Positions 25,837-34,506 of a stretch of 64,000 nt of DNA are shown in pieces. How positions within the stretch are numbered: the first letter of the stretch is position 1; each line of letters begins with the position of its first letter. Under the pieces are notes generated by a model. The model saw only the letters and a list, made by a program, of their open reading frames with translations. It was not told the DNA's origin and did no database searches. The stretch is from Phycisphaeraceae bacterium (lineage in GTDB: Bacteria > Planctomycetota > Phycisphaerae > Phycisphaerales > SM1A02), in contig CP054178.1 of the NCBI GenBank assembly GCA_015709595.1, positions 1,054,001-1,118,000 on the forward strand. The letters are read 5' to 3'. A program made the translations under genes and the position numbers.

Positions 25837-25906
25837 TGGATCACCTCCTTCTGAAAGCGGTTTTCCCGGCGTGTCCCACTGACGTTGCGGGCACAACCGG
25901 GCCGGT

Positions 25907-26659
25907 TCACCCCCGCGGCGTCCCGCGGGGCTCATCGCCCGCGCCCGAAGGTGGGGCACGGTCGTCGCGGGTCGGAACGGTATGGCCGGGGGTTGTCCCG
26001 GGTGCTCCGCCCTGGGGCCGCGATACAGGAAGTATCGCATCTTGCGCGGGGTTTGCAACAGAAATCGGAATCGGATCGATGCGAACGCCCCGGATCCACC
26101 TGGCGTTCCAGCGGTCGGGGTGGGTCGCGGGGAGCGGCTCCAGCACGGGCTGCTCGCCCTTGCCGCGATACATGTCCAGCCAGCCGCTGAGTTTGTGAAT
26201 ATCGGGCTTGCCCCGGCGCCAGGCGTCGAGAACGAACGCGCGATCCCCCGATGAGGCCATGAGCGGCTCTGACGGCTCATAGCCGGACGGGTCGTACACC
26301 AGCACCACGTGATGCTCCCTCGCCAGTCCCATGGCGGCGCCGACCCCCGTGATGCGCCAGCCGATGGCCTCCGCCGTGCTGCGCACACCCGCGAACACGC
26401 GATCCTGCCAGTGAAAGCACAGACCGAAGTGATCGCCCGGCGCCACGTGAACCAGCGCGTTGCCCAGCCACCCAGCGTGCCAAGCGGCGTCCTCTGACGC
26501 CAAGGCGTCATTCACCGTGCGCTCCAGCGCCGCGTGAATGATGCGAAGTTGCGGATCGGCGTCGATTACATCGCGTGAGAGCGGCGCGGAGCCGCACCCG
26601 GCGCATGCCGCGATGAGCCCCACGGCAAGTGCGACCGCGGTCGCCCGCGCCCCGGTCAA
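25907..26659 (-). CDS. Lipoprotein of unknown function, coupled to an M16 protease
   Basis: About 250 residues. A short hydrophobic N-terminus ends in a lipobox-like AACAGC, so lipid anchoring is likely. I place the start at TTG 26659, which overlaps the TGA of the upstream protease gene (TTGA), the usual sign of translational coupling; longer frames would run inside that gene. The mature domain has HFGLCFHWQDRVF, HHVVLVYDPSGY and DIHKLSGWLDMYRGKG. The last ~40 residues are Pro-rich. No family recognised. Confidence 0.7.
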   Translation of the reverse strand: MTGARATAVALAVGLIAACAGCGSAPLSRDVIDADPQLRIIHAALERTVNDALASEDAAWHAGWLGNALVHVAPGDHFGLCFHWQDRVFAGVRSTAEAIGWRITGVGAAMGLAREHHVVLVYDPSGYEPSEPLMASSGDRAFVLDAWRRGKPDIHKLSGWLDMYRGKGEQPVLEPLPATHPDRWNARWIRGVRIDPIPISVANPAQDAILPVSRPQGGAPGTTPGHTVPTRDDRAPPSGAGDEPRGTPRG

Positions 26660-27921
26660 TCGCGGGGCTCCAGCACCAGCGACCCCGTCGGGGCGCCACG
26701 CAGCCGCTCCGCCACCGGCCTGATCGACTCCGCGGTCAGTTCGCGCAGCGACCCGGCGATCGCCTCCGCCGGCATGCCCCAGTTGAACTCCTCCATGGAT
26801 CGAGTGAGAAGCCACTGGCCCTCCAGCAGGTCGCGCATCCGCCCCTGCAGGTTGCGGCGCGAGGCGGCGAAATCCGGCGCCGGTCCCCAGTTCATGGCGT
26901 TCATCCGCCCCAGCCGCAGCGCCATCTCGGGATTGCCGCTGTTCATCGCCTGCACCACCTCATTCCGCGCGGCGGCAGGATCGATTCCGGGCGCCAGGCG
27001 CAGGTTAACGATGAAACAGGAGCCCTCGGGCGTGTTGACGACGGGGTGGATCAGGACGACGCCGGGCTTCTCACCTCCCACCTTCAGCGTCTGCAACCGC
27101 ATCTGCGCGTCCATGAACAAGGCCGTCGCGGCGGCGCGGGTGGCGGGCGAAGCGTCCGGCAGACGCCACCAGATGAGCACGTGACGGGTGGGCAGATCCC
27201 ACGTGGCGGTCACGTCGCCTTCCAGCCGCGGCGCGGCGGCCTTCTTCCGTGACGCGTCGGGCATCCCGACCGGCAGACCACCAAGCATCTCCTGCATCGC
27301 AGCGCGCACCGCATCCGGCTCCGCCGGGCCGATGGTGGCGATGAGCACGCTCTGGTCGATCGGCAGGCGCGCCCGAGCCGCACCCATGACCGATTCGACG
27401 CTCGCCCCCGCCACGTCGCCATGTACGGCGGCGTGATCAAGGCCGTGACGGATGATCTGGTTCCACGCCGCAATCGCCCACTTGTGCGTGAAGCCGGACG
27501 TCGAGGTGCCCCGCTCCTCCCCGGCGATCATGACCTTCTCGCGTTCGAGGGTGTCGGCGTCGAACGACCTCGCCGCCAGCCACTTCGCGTGACGCTCGAT
27601 GGATGCCCGCCACTGCTCCGGCGCGGCGTAGGAGTCCAGCCGCAGGCACTCCGGCCCCGTCTCACCGTTGAACTCCATGCCGTCGGCCTGAAGGGCGTGC
27701 GGATCGGTGGAACGGATCAGCAGGTGCTCCACGAGGTGCGACCACTGCGCCTCGTTCGGCCCGTCGGTCGCCAGCGAAAGCGGCAGGAAGGTGAACGTGG
27801 TCTGCTTCGGCGCGTCCGGCACGTGGACCACGACGGCGCGCACACCGTTGGACAACTCGAACCGCTCGACGACCGGCGGAGCGGCGATCAAGGCGACGAC
27901 CAATGCGGGATTCACCAACAT
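26656..27921 (-). CDS. M16 (insulinase-like) metallopeptidase
   Basis: 421 residues, about one M16 protease half. The inverted zinc motif HxxEH is present as SHLVEHLLI (about residues 61-69), with downstream EKVMIAGEE supplying the further acidic ligand expected about 75 residues on. An N-terminal hydrophobic stretch (NPALVVALIAAPPV) suggests export or a signal anchor. These enzymes usually act with a second half or as dimers; none is nearby. ATG 27921 has GGAG 8 nt upstream. The stop overlaps the start of the lipoprotein gene. Confidence 0.85.
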   Translation of the reverse strand: MLVNPALVVALIAAPPVVERFELSNGVRAVVVHVPDAPKQTTFTFLPLSLATDGPNEAQWSHLVEHLLIRSTDPHALQADGMEFNGETGPECLRLDSYAAPEQWRASIERHAKWLAARSFDADTLEREKVMIAGEERGTSTSGFTHKWAIAAWNQIIRHGLDHAAVHGDVAGASVESVMGAARARLPIDQSVLIATIGPAEPDAVRAAMQEMLGGLPVGMPDASRKKAAAPRLEGDVTATWDLPTRHVLIWWRLPDASPATRAAATALFMDAQMRLQTLKVGGEKPGVVLIHPVVNTPEGSCFIVNLRLAPGIDPAAARNEVVQAMNSGNPEMALRLGRMNAMNWGPAPDFAASRRNLQGRMRDLLEGQWLLTRSMEEFNWGMPAEAIAGSLRELTAESIRPVAERLRGAPTGSLVLEPRD

Positions 27922-27966
27922 CGTTCGACTCCATCAGGAGAAACCGCGCCGTCACGGTCTCCCCGG

Positions 27967-29097
27967 TCAATCCAGACGCACTTCGCCCTTGCCCGGCACG
28001 ATCTCGCCGATCACGGTGGCCGCTTCGCCGCTCTTGCGCAGCTGCCGCACGACTGAATCGACGAACGTCGGGCGCACGATCAGCGTGTAGCCGATGCCCA
28101 TGTTGAAGACGCTGAACATCTCCGTCCGCTGCACGTTGCCGTGGCGCTGCAGAAACTCAAAGACCGGCGGCACAGTCCATGCGCGAGTGTCCAGCCGCGC
28201 ATCCAGGTCGCCCCCGAAGGCGCGGGGCAGGTTGCCCGGCAGGCCGCTGCCGGTGATGTTGGCCATGCCGGAGATCACCTTCTTCACGCGATACGTGCGC
28301 AGCAGTTTGATGATCGGCTTCACGTAGATGCGCGTGGGTTCGAGGAGCACCTCACCCAGCGGGCGAGGGTCATTCAGTTCGTCGTACGCCTTGTCGAGTT
28401 TGAGTTTCCGCTGCTCCACGATCTTCCGGACCAGCGAGTAGCCGTTCGAGTGAATGCCCGATGAGCCGAGTCCGATGACCACGTCGCCCTTCTCGACGCG
28501 CAGCGGGTCGATGGCGCGGCTGAGCTCCACCACGCCCACCGCGAAACCCGCCAGGTCGAAATCGCCTGGCGCGTACACGTCGGGCATCTCCGACGTCTCG
28601 CCGCCCAGCAGGGCGCAGCCGGCGATCTCGCAGCCGCGGGCCACGCCCTCCACCATGCGGGCCACGTGCTCGGGCACCACCTTGTTCAGCCCGATGTAAT
28701 CCAGGAAGAACAGCGGCTCCGCGCCCTGCACGATCATGTCGTTGACGTTCATGGCCACGCAGTCGATGCCGACGGTGTGGTACACGCCCAGCTGCGCCGC
28801 CAGTTTGACCTTGCTGCCCACGCCGTCGGTGCAAGCCACCAGCACCGGATCCTTGTAGTTGCGCTTGAACAGCCGCTCGTTGTAGTCGAGCCGGAACATG
28901 CCCGCGAAGCCGCCGAACCCGCCCAGCACGCGCGGCCCGTGCGTCCGCTTGACCAGGTGCTCCATCAGGTCCACCGCCCGGTCGCCGGCGTGAATGTCCA
29001 CGCCCGACGCGGCATAGGTCATCGGCTCGGCTGAGTCGCCTGAGCCGGCGTCGGAGGGCGGCTTCTTCGATCGACGACGAGGGGCGGCCATGGTCAT
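27967..29097 (-). CDS. purM: Phosphoribosylformylglycinamidine cyclo-ligase (AIR synthetase)
   Basis: Fifth step of purine synthesis: ATP-dependent ring closure of FGAM to AIR. 376 residues. Visible marks: GGFGGFAGMFRLD, TDGVGSKVKLA, GIDCVAMNVNDMIVQGAEPL, LLGGETSEMPDVY, GLGSSGIHSNGYSLVRKI and ANITGSGLPGNLPR. The first ~25 residues are basic and non-conserved. ATG 29097 has TACACT 5 nt upstream and no Shine-Dalgarno (leaderless). It is divergent from the methyltransferase gene, with only 63 bp between start codons. Confidence 0.95.
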   Translation of the reverse strand: MTMAAPRRRSKKPPSDAGSGDSAEPMTYAASGVDIHAGDRAVDLMEHLVKRTHGPRVLGGFGGFAGMFRLDYNERLFKRNYKDPVLVACTDGVGSKVKLAAQLGVYHTVGIDCVAMNVNDMIVQGAEPLFFLDYIGLNKVVPEHVARMVEGVARGCEIAGCALLGGETSEMPDVYAPGDFDLAGFAVGVVELSRAIDPLRVEKGDVVIGLGSSGIHSNGYSLVRKIVEQRKLKLDKAYDELNDPRPLGEVLLEPTRIYVKPIIKLLRTYRVKKVISGMANITGSGLPGNLPRAFGGDLDARLDTRAWTVPPVFEFLQRHGNVQRTEMFSVFNMGIGYTLIVRPTFVDSVVRQLRKSGEAATVIGEIVPGKGEVRLD

Positions 29098-29102
29098 GGA
29101 GA

Positions 29103-29154
29103 AGTGTAGGAAGCATGGCCGCGTCGTCCGGGCGGCGGTCCCCGCGGGTACGCT
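29103..29154. promoter_or_regulatory. Divergent leaderless promoters for purM and the methyltransferase gene
   Basis: Minus strand TACACT (29103-29108) is 5 nt before purM ATG 29097. Plus strand TACGCT (29149-29154) is 6 nt before ATG 29161. The 63-bp gap leaves little room for leaders on either side. Confidence 0.6.
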
Positions 29155-29160
29155 TTCTCA

Positions 29161-30036
29161 ATGGACGCGCGGGACTCTCATCGGCTGCTGCTCGACGGCG
29201 CCACCGGCACCGAACTCGACCGGCGGGGCGTGGACACCTCCCTGCCCCTCTGGTCCGCGCGGGCGATCACCGATGCCCCGGATGTGCTGTCCGCCATTCA
29301 CCGCGACTACCTGCTCGCCGGGGCGGACATCATCACCGCCAATACGTTCCGCACGCAGGAACGCACGCTGGCGCAGGCGGGCCGACCCGGCCAAGGACGC
29401 GAACTCACCCTGCGGGCGGTTGAGATCGCGCGGCGGGCGCGCGACGCCATCAACTCCGACGCCCAAGTGGCCGGCTCGGTCGCGCCGTTGGAGGACTGTT
29501 ACGAACCGGATCGTTCGCCGCCATTCGAGCAATGCCTGGAAGAACACGCGGACCACATCGACGCACTCATCGAGGGCGGCGCGGACCTGCTGCTCATCGA
29601 GACCATGAACACAGTGCATGAGGCCCGGGCCGCGATTGAAGTCGCACGCGAGCGCCTGCCGGGCCGGTGGATCGCCAGTTGCTGCCTGCGCTCGGATGGT
29701 CCATCAGGGGTTCTCCTTTCGGGTGAGCCGGTCGGGGCGCTTGGTCCGTATCTTGCCGGGGCCTTCGCGGTGGGGGTGAATTGCGCCAGCGCGGCATCGC
29801 TGGCGGCTCAGATCGATCACCTGCGGCGACTCGTCGAACCGGGAACGCGGCTGATCGCCTACGCCAACATCGGTCGCCCCGATCCCGTCCGCGGCTGGGT
29901 CAATACCGACGCCGTCAACCCGGCCCGCTACGCCGAACACGCCCGGACGTGGCTCAAGGCCGGCGCCAGCATCATCGGCGGTTGCTGCGGCACGACGCCC
30001 GCAACAATTGCCGCCCTTGCCGCGTTGAAGGTGTGA
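29161..30036 (+). CDS. Homocysteine S-methyltransferase family protein
   Basis: 291 residues of the TIM-barrel pterin- or AdoMet-dependent methyltransferase family. LLLDGATGTELDRRG starts the barrel; the zinc ligands are GVNC (about residue 205) and the C-terminal GGCCGT pair (about 278). Substrate (homocysteine methylated by S-methylmethionine, betaine or another donor) cannot be assigned. ATG 29161 is leaderless by position. Confidence 0.88.
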   Translation: MDARDSHRLLLDGATGTELDRRGVDTSLPLWSARAITDAPDVLSAIHRDYLLAGADIITANTFRTQERTLAQAGRPGQGRELTLRAVEIARRARDAINSDAQVAGSVAPLEDCYEPDRSPPFEQCLEEHADHIDALIEGGADLLLIETMNTVHEARAAIEVARERLPGRWIASCCLRSDGPSGVLLSGEPVGALGPYLAGAFAVGVNCASAASLAAQIDHLRRLVEPGTRLIAYANIGRPDPVRGWVNTDAVNPARYAEHARTWLKAGASIIGGCCGTTPATIAALAALKV

Positions 30037-30119
30037 TACAGTGGTCAGAGCGGCGTGTCACGACGCCGGAATCGTCGTCATTGGACCACATCGTTCGAGT
30101 CATCAACAGGAGGGTATCC

Positions 30120-30896
30120 ATGCTCCTTTCCACGCTGATCGTGTCATGCTCACTCACCACGGCGTCACCCGCAGCGACCCCCGTGCCGATGCCCGTCCGG
30201 CTCACCGTGACGCAGGATGACCGGCTTCACGCCTTGGAACTGCGGGCGGCGGAGATCAAGGCCGCCATGGCGAAGGCCCGCGAGGCCGGACGCCTGGACG
30301 AGGTCGAGCGTCTGGAGCGGTCGATGCAGGAAGTCCGCCACATGATGGAGGAGGTTCGCGCATCGATCAAACAGCAGAAGGAGCGAGCGTCAGTCGACAA
30401 GCCCCTTCCGCCCGACGCCCGCAAGGAACCCGCGCCGCCCCGCGACAAGCCGCTTCCGCCTGGAGCCGCCGAACTGGAGAAGCAGGAGCAGCAGATTCGC
30501 CACCTGAAGGAGGCCATCGGCCACCTGCGCGAGGCGGGCATGATCGACGCCGCCGAACACCTGAGCCAGGAACTGGAACGTCGCCATCACGCCCTGCGAC
30601 AGCGTGTCGGCGGCGCCGCGGAAGCCGAACGAGCCGCCCTCGAACGCGCCCAGAAGGAGCGTGCCAATGCCGAGCGTGCCCGGGCCGAGGCGATGGAGCG
30701 CGAGGTCAGGGCTCGCGCCGAGCGGGAGGGCGCGCTGCGACAGCCCGGGCCCGGAGCGGGCGGACCCGGCATGGAGCGCCTCGAGCGGCTGGAGATGACC
30801 GTGCAGGAACTGGCCGCTCACGTGCGCGAACTGACAGCGATCATCGAGCAGATGCGACGTGAGCGCGGCGGCGCGGCCCGTCAGCCGCTGCCGTAA
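30120..30896 (+). CDS. Exported coiled-coil protein of unknown function
   Basis: 258 residues. A signal peptide-like start is followed by long Ala/Glu/Arg-rich helices. Two helical repeats (about 36-80 and 120-160) share a pattern, as in IKAAMAKAREAGRLDEVERL and IRHLKEAIGHLREAGMID, separated by a Pro-rich linker with a duplicated DKPLPP. The C-terminal helix (RLERLEMTVQELAAHVRELT) looks like a trimeric or dimeric coiled coil. AGGAGG lies 7 nt upstream of ATG 30120. TACAGT at 30037-30042 may be its promoter. Confidence 0.75.
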   Translation: MLLSTLIVSCSLTTASPAATPVPMPVRLTVTQDDRLHALELRAAEIKAAMAKAREAGRLDEVERLERSMQEVRHMMEEVRASIKQQKERASVDKPLPPDARKEPAPPRDKPLPPGAAELEKQEQQIRHLKEAIGHLREAGMIDAAEHLSQELERRHHALRQRVGGAAEAERAALERAQKERANAERARAEAMEREVRARAEREGALRQPGPGAGGPGMERLERLEMTVQELAAHVRELTAIIEQMRRERGGAARQPLP

Positions 30897-30957
30897 TCGC
30901 GGTACATCCCCTCTTCCAGAGGGAGAGGGGCCAAGATGGTTCACGTCGAGGGCCTTG

Positions 30958-31629
30958 TCACCGCACGTTCGCGCCGTTCAGCAGCGCCGCGAAGTCGCGC
31001 GGCGAGAGTTCCCGCAGCGACCGCACCACCCGCTCGGCGTGCGCCACGTCGGAATGCGTGCGGCCGGTCGAGATCACGCCCACGCAGGTCATCCCGGCGC
31101 GGTGCGCCGCCTCCACGCCCGCCGGGGCGTCCTCCACCACCACGCAGCGGGCGGGCGGCACGCCCAGACGCTCGGCGGCGAGCAGGAACACCTGCGGGTC
31201 GGGCTTGCCGCGCGTCACGTCCATGCCCGTCACCAGCGCGTTGAAGGCGTGCGCCATGCCCAGGCGCTCCACGGCCAGTTGCACGTTCTCCGGGGGTCCG
31301 GACGAACCGGCGGCGATGCGGAACCCCGCCTGATGCAGGCCACGGATGAGCTCCGCCGCTCCATCCATGGCGGGAAACGCCGCAGCCACGATCTCGCGGT
31401 AGAGCGCCTCCTTGCGATCGTCGACGGCGCGGATCGCCTCATCACTCAGCGCCTCGCCATTCGGCCAGAGCAGCCGGATGATGTCGCGGCTGGTGCGCCC
31501 GAAGGTGCGAGCAAAGTCCTCGCGCGTGAAGGGCACTTCGTGCTCGCGGGCCGTCGCCTGCCAGCTCTCCAGGTGCGCGTGGTAGGAATCGACCAGGACA
31601 CCATCGACATCGAAGATCACGGCTTGCAT
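30958..31629 (-). CDS. HAD-superfamily hydrolase, beta-phosphoglucomutase/phosphatase type
   Basis: 223 residues. The HAD motifs are complete: FDVDGVLVDS (I, nucleophile Asp), AAGSSG (II), RGKPDPQVFLLAAERLG (III, Lys) and VVEDAPAGVEAA (IV). An alpha-helical cap lies between I and II, as in the PGMB/phosphonatase-like branch. The substrate is likely a small sugar phosphate or similar; not determinable. ATG 31629 begins directly at the first strand; no good Shine-Dalgarno or leaderless -10 is visible, so the start is less certain. Confidence 0.88.
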   Translation of the reverse strand: MQAVIFDVDGVLVDSYHAHLESWQATAREHEVPFTREDFARTFGRTSRDIIRLLWPNGEALSDEAIRAVDDRKEALYREIVAAAFPAMDGAAELIRGLHQAGFRIAAGSSGPPENVQLAVERLGMAHAFNALVTGMDVTRGKPDPQVFLLAAERLGVPPARCVVVEDAPAGVEAAHRAGMTCVGVISTGRTHSDVAHAERVVRSLRELSPRDFAALLNGANVR

Positions 31630-31782
31630 GGGTCTTGCTTCGAGGTCCACCGATGAACACGGATGAACTGGATGAATGATCCGGGAGCGATGCACGGCGC
31701 CCGGAATGCGCCGTGCGAGTCGCCAACAGGCGCATCCGTCAGAAGGACGGAAGCGCCTCGTGAGCCCCCTCGCGTCGCATCG

Positions 31783-33135
31783 TCATCCGACACGCGTGGC
31801 CTCGCATGACTCCCTCACGAGGGCGGCGAACGCCTCGCCGCGCGCTTCGTAGTTGGCGAACTGATCGAGCGAGGCGCAGCCGGGCGAGAGCAGCAGCACG
31901 TCGCCCGGCCGCAGGCGCGCCATGGCCGCCGCGACGGCGCGTTCGAGCGTCTCCGCGTAGACCGCGTGGCGCGTCGATGAAGCAGCATCGCAGCCCACGA
32001 CAAACGAAACACGCTCGGCCAGGTCGATGATCCGTCGCCCGGTCAGCCCGATGGCGTACAGCCCGCCCAGCCGCGGCCCGAGGCGGGCGATGGGCGACAG
32101 GTCGGCCCCCTTGTCGCTGCCGCCGACGATCAGGTGAACGCGGGCCGGGTCATCGAAGGACGCCACCGCCAGCAGCGTCGCCTCCGGTGTGGTGGACTTC
32201 GAGTCGTTGTAATACCGCACGCCATCGTGCTCCGCCACCAGTTGCAGCCGATGGGGCAGTCCCGGAAAGTCCGCCAGCGCCGCGGCGGCTTCGTCCGGCG
32301 AGCATTCTGTCATGGCCGACGCCGCGTGACTCGCCGTCCAGGCGTTGCGCTGGTTGTGGCCGCCGGGCACGCGCAATGGAATCACGCGCGCCGGGAGCAA
32401 CTCGTCGGATCGGATCAGCACATCGCCCGGCCCCTGCGCCCTCGTGATGTTCATCTTCGACTCGCGGTACTGCTCGAACGTGCCGTGCCAGTCGAGATGG
32501 TTGGGCGCGATGTTGGTGATCACCGCCACGCGGGGAGACCACGCGGGAGCGCCCGGCTGCCCCACTCCCGCCCCCAGCCAGTGCAGCTGGGCGCTCGAGA
32601 GTTCGAGCACCACCAGGTCACTCGCCCCGATCGGGTCATCCGCTCCGGGCGTCAGACGGTCGAGCAGCGAGCCGCCGATGTTGCCGCCCAGGTGCGCCCG
32701 ATGGCCGAGCCGAAGCAGCGCGTGATGGATCATCGCGCTGGTGGTGCTCTTGCCCGCGCTGCCGGTGACGCCGATGACGCGGCGGCGATCAAGCCGCTCC
32801 GTCACCAGGCGGATCTCCGTGGTGATCGGCACGCCCGCCGCGCGGGCGGCGTTCAGCAGCGGGTTCTCCCACGGCCTGGGCACGGCGGGGTTGGCGATCA
32901 CCACGTCGTGCGATGTGAAATCGCGCTCGTCGTGGGCGCCCAGCCGAAGCACGACGCGGCCCGCATCGATCAGGTCGCGCAGAGCAGCGACGGACGCCGC
33001 AAGCTTCTCCGCCGGGGCGGTATCGGTGACGGTCACGCGCGCCCCCTGCCCTGCCAGCCAGCGCGTCACGCCCAGCCCGCCGCCGAAGCGTCCCAGCCCC
33101 ATGACCAGCACCCGTTGATTGCGAAGTGAATCCAT
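31783..33135 (-). CDS. murD: UDP-N-acetylmuramoylalanine--D-glutamate ligase
   Basis: Adds D-Glu to UDP-MurNAc-L-Ala in peptidoglycan precursor synthesis. 450 residues: an N-terminal nucleotide-binding domain (VLVMGLGRFGGGLGVTRWL), the ATP-binding P-loop GVTGSAGKSTT (about 119-129), NIGGSLLD, ITNIAPNHLDWHGTFEQY, and YYNDSKSTTPEATL in the C-terminal domain. ATG 33135 has TACCAT 7 nt upstream (leaderless). It stands alone rather than in a division/cell-wall cluster, as is common in planctomycetes. Confidence 0.95.
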   Translation of the reverse strand: MDSLRNQRVLVMGLGRFGGGLGVTRWLAGQGARVTVTDTAPAEKLAASVAALRDLIDAGRVVLRLGAHDERDFTSHDVVIANPAVPRPWENPLLNAARAAGVPITTEIRLVTERLDRRRVIGVTGSAGKSTTSAMIHHALLRLGHRAHLGGNIGGSLLDRLTPGADDPIGASDLVVLELSSAQLHWLGAGVGQPGAPAWSPRVAVITNIAPNHLDWHGTFEQYRESKMNITRAQGPGDVLIRSDELLPARVIPLRVPGGHNQRNAWTASHAASAMTECSPDEAAAALADFPGLPHRLQLVAEHDGVRYYNDSKSTTPEATLLAVASFDDPARVHLIVGGSDKGADLSPIARLGPRLGGLYAIGLTGRRIIDLAERVSFVVGCDAASSTRHAVYAETLERAVAAAMARLRPGDVLLLSPGCASLDQFANYEARGEAFAALVRESCEATRVG

Positions 33136-33142
33136 GCGCGGG

Positions 33143-33148
33143 ATGGTA
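33143..33148 (-). promoter_or_regulatory. -10 hexamer TACCAT of murD (leaderless start)
   Basis: TACCAT ends 7 nt before ATG 33135; no Shine-Dalgarno lies between. Confidence 0.6.
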
Positions 33149-33246
33149 GGTGAATCGGTGGTTGGACCCTGGCTTGTGGTCTTTGGCTGCCGTCAACGTT
33201 CAGCCCGTTGCCATGCGCCGAGCGCCGCCGCATCCACAGCCGTCTC

Positions 33247-33630
33247 TCACCCGCTGCCCGGCGTGGGGCTCATCTGCCCCCCGCCGCAGTCGAATGAGAC
33301 GGGCACGAAGCACAGGAACTGAAAGGGCTTCGCGCCCTTGTTGACGAACTGGTGCAGCGCGTTGGGCTTGACGAACACGACATCTCCCTGCCTGATCTCG
33401 CGAAACTCGCCATCCTGCTCCACCGTGGCCTCGCCCGCCACCACGTACACCTCGTGCTCGTAGTTGTGGCTGTGGCGCGGTGTGTGTCCGCCGGGCTCGA
33501 CCGTGAAATGCCGCATGGCGAAGGTGGGCGCGCCATCACCCCGACCGACCATCATGCGCATGGTCACGCCCTTCACTCCATCCATCTCCATGGGCTTGCC
33601 CGGCGTGTCCTCGGCGCGTCGAATGAGCAT
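33247..33630 (-). CDS. Cupin-domain protein
   Basis: 127 residues, one cupin barrel. Motif 1, HTPRHSHNYEHEVYVVAGE, has the His/His/Glu metal ligands; motif 2, GDVVFVKPNALHQFVN, has the final His. Ligand or reaction unknown; such small cupins are often isomerases, oxygenases or sensors. A C-terminal CGGG motif follows the barrel. AAGGAG lies 6 nt upstream of ATG 33630. Confidence 0.85.
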   Translation of the reverse strand: MLIRRAEDTPGKPMEMDGVKGVTMRMMVGRGDGAPTFAMRHFTVEPGGHTPRHSHNYEHEVYVVAGEATVEQDGEFREIRQGDVVFVKPNALHQFVNKGAKPFQFLCFVPVSFDCGGGQMSPTPGSG

Positions 33631-33672
33631 GGCGATCTCCTTGGCGGCATTATTCGCTGGTGGGTGGAGGTA

Positions 33673-33808
33673 GGCATCAAGGCATCGGGCTGCAGGGTGG
33701 GTCGAGTCTGTGACGCCCACCGATTCCTGCGAACTCCGCACGCCGCACGCCGCACTCAGCACTCAGAACTCAGCACTCAGCACTCATCACCCAGCACTCT
33801 CCACTCGC
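33673..33808. repeat. Intergenic GGCATC and ACTCAGCACTC repeat cluster
   Basis: GGCATCAAGGCATCGGGC (33673-33690) is followed about 60 bp later by a run of degenerate CACTCAGCACTCAGAACTCAG units (about 33751-33808). Both families recur together at 52124-52240 and singly at 5394-5408 and 54832-54848. Function unknown. Confidence 0.65.
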
Positions 33809-33816
33809 CGCACCGC

Positions 33817-33822
33817 TATCTT
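33817..33822 (+). promoter_or_regulatory. -10 hexamer TATCTT of the MBL-fold gene (leaderless start)
   Basis: TATCTT is followed by TCCCC and ATG 33828. It lies just after the repeat cluster. Confidence 0.55.
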
Positions 33823-33827
33823 TCCCC

Positions 33828-34487
33828 ATGACCACTCCGCCGCCGCGCCCCATCATCCACACCTTCGTCCTCGGCGACTACCAGACCAACTGCTTCGTGG
33901 TCGAAGCGCCGCCCTCGCGCGACTGCTGGATCGTGGACTGCGGCCAGGAGCCGGAGGAACTCATCGACTTCATCCGCTCGCGCGGGCTGAAGCCCGTCGC
34001 CCTGCTGCTGACGCACGCGCATCTCGACCACATCGCGGGCATCGACATCGCCCGCCGCGCGCTGGGGCCGATGCCCATGTTCATTCACCGGGCGGAGGCG
34101 GGCTTCTGCTCCGACCCCATGGCCAACCTGTCGATCCTGACCGGACGGCCCGTGAGCGTGACGGAGCCGGAGAACCTGCTCAGCGGCGGCGAGACGCTTC
34201 AACTCGCGGGCACGCGCTGGCGCGTTCTCCACACGCCCGGCCACTCGCCCGGCGGCGTGTGCTACATCCACGATGACTCCAGGCAGGCCCTCGTGGGCGA
34301 CACGCTCTTCGCCGGCTCGATCGGCCGCTTCGACTTCCCCACCTCCGACCCGGACGCGCTGCGGACCTCGATCCTGGAGACAATCATGTCCCTGCCCGAC
34401 GACATGACAGTCCATCCAGGCCACGGCCCGGCGACGACCATCGGGCGCGAGCGAAAGACAAATCCGTATGTGCGCGGGGGGTGGTGA
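33828..34487 (+). CDS. MBL-fold hydrolase, glyoxalase II-like
   Basis: 219 residues. Metal-binding motifs: LLTHAHLDHIAG (HxHxDH), HTPGHSPGG (second His), LVGDTLFAGSIGRFD (bridging Asp) and VHPGHGPATTIGRE (last His). The sequence fits the short bacterial hydroxyacylglutathione-hydrolase-like branch, which acts on thioesters or related bonds. Exact substrate unknown. Confidence 0.88.
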   Translation: MTTPPPRPIIHTFVLGDYQTNCFVVEAPPSRDCWIVDCGQEPEELIDFIRSRGLKPVALLLTHAHLDHIAGIDIARRALGPMPMFIHRAEAGFCSDPMANLSILTGRPVSVTEPENLLSGGETLQLAGTRWRVLHTPGHSPGGVCYIHDDSRQALVGDTLFAGSIGRFDFPTSDPDALRTSILETIMSLPDDMTVHPGHGPATTIGRERKTNPYVRGGW

Positions 34488-34506
34488 GCATGGCGTCCCG
34501 GCGTCG

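Noticed and set aside
25836-25850. Plus-strand CTGGATCACCTCCTT looks like the 3' end of a 16S rRNA gene
   Set aside because: The sequence before it lacks the conserved helix 45 and any other rRNA sequence. The minus strand explains it better as an extended Shine-Dalgarno before a 13-codon ORF.
26656-26815. Longer lipoprotein reading frame starting at 26815
   Set aside because: The extra N-terminal residues overlap the protease gene and lack a signal; the TTG at 26659 overlapping the upstream stop fits coupling and places the lipobox near the N-terminus.
33751-33808. Short tandem repeats considered as a CRISPR array
   Set aside because: Units are about 10 bp and directly adjacent, with no constant repeats and unique spacers, and no cas genes are present.
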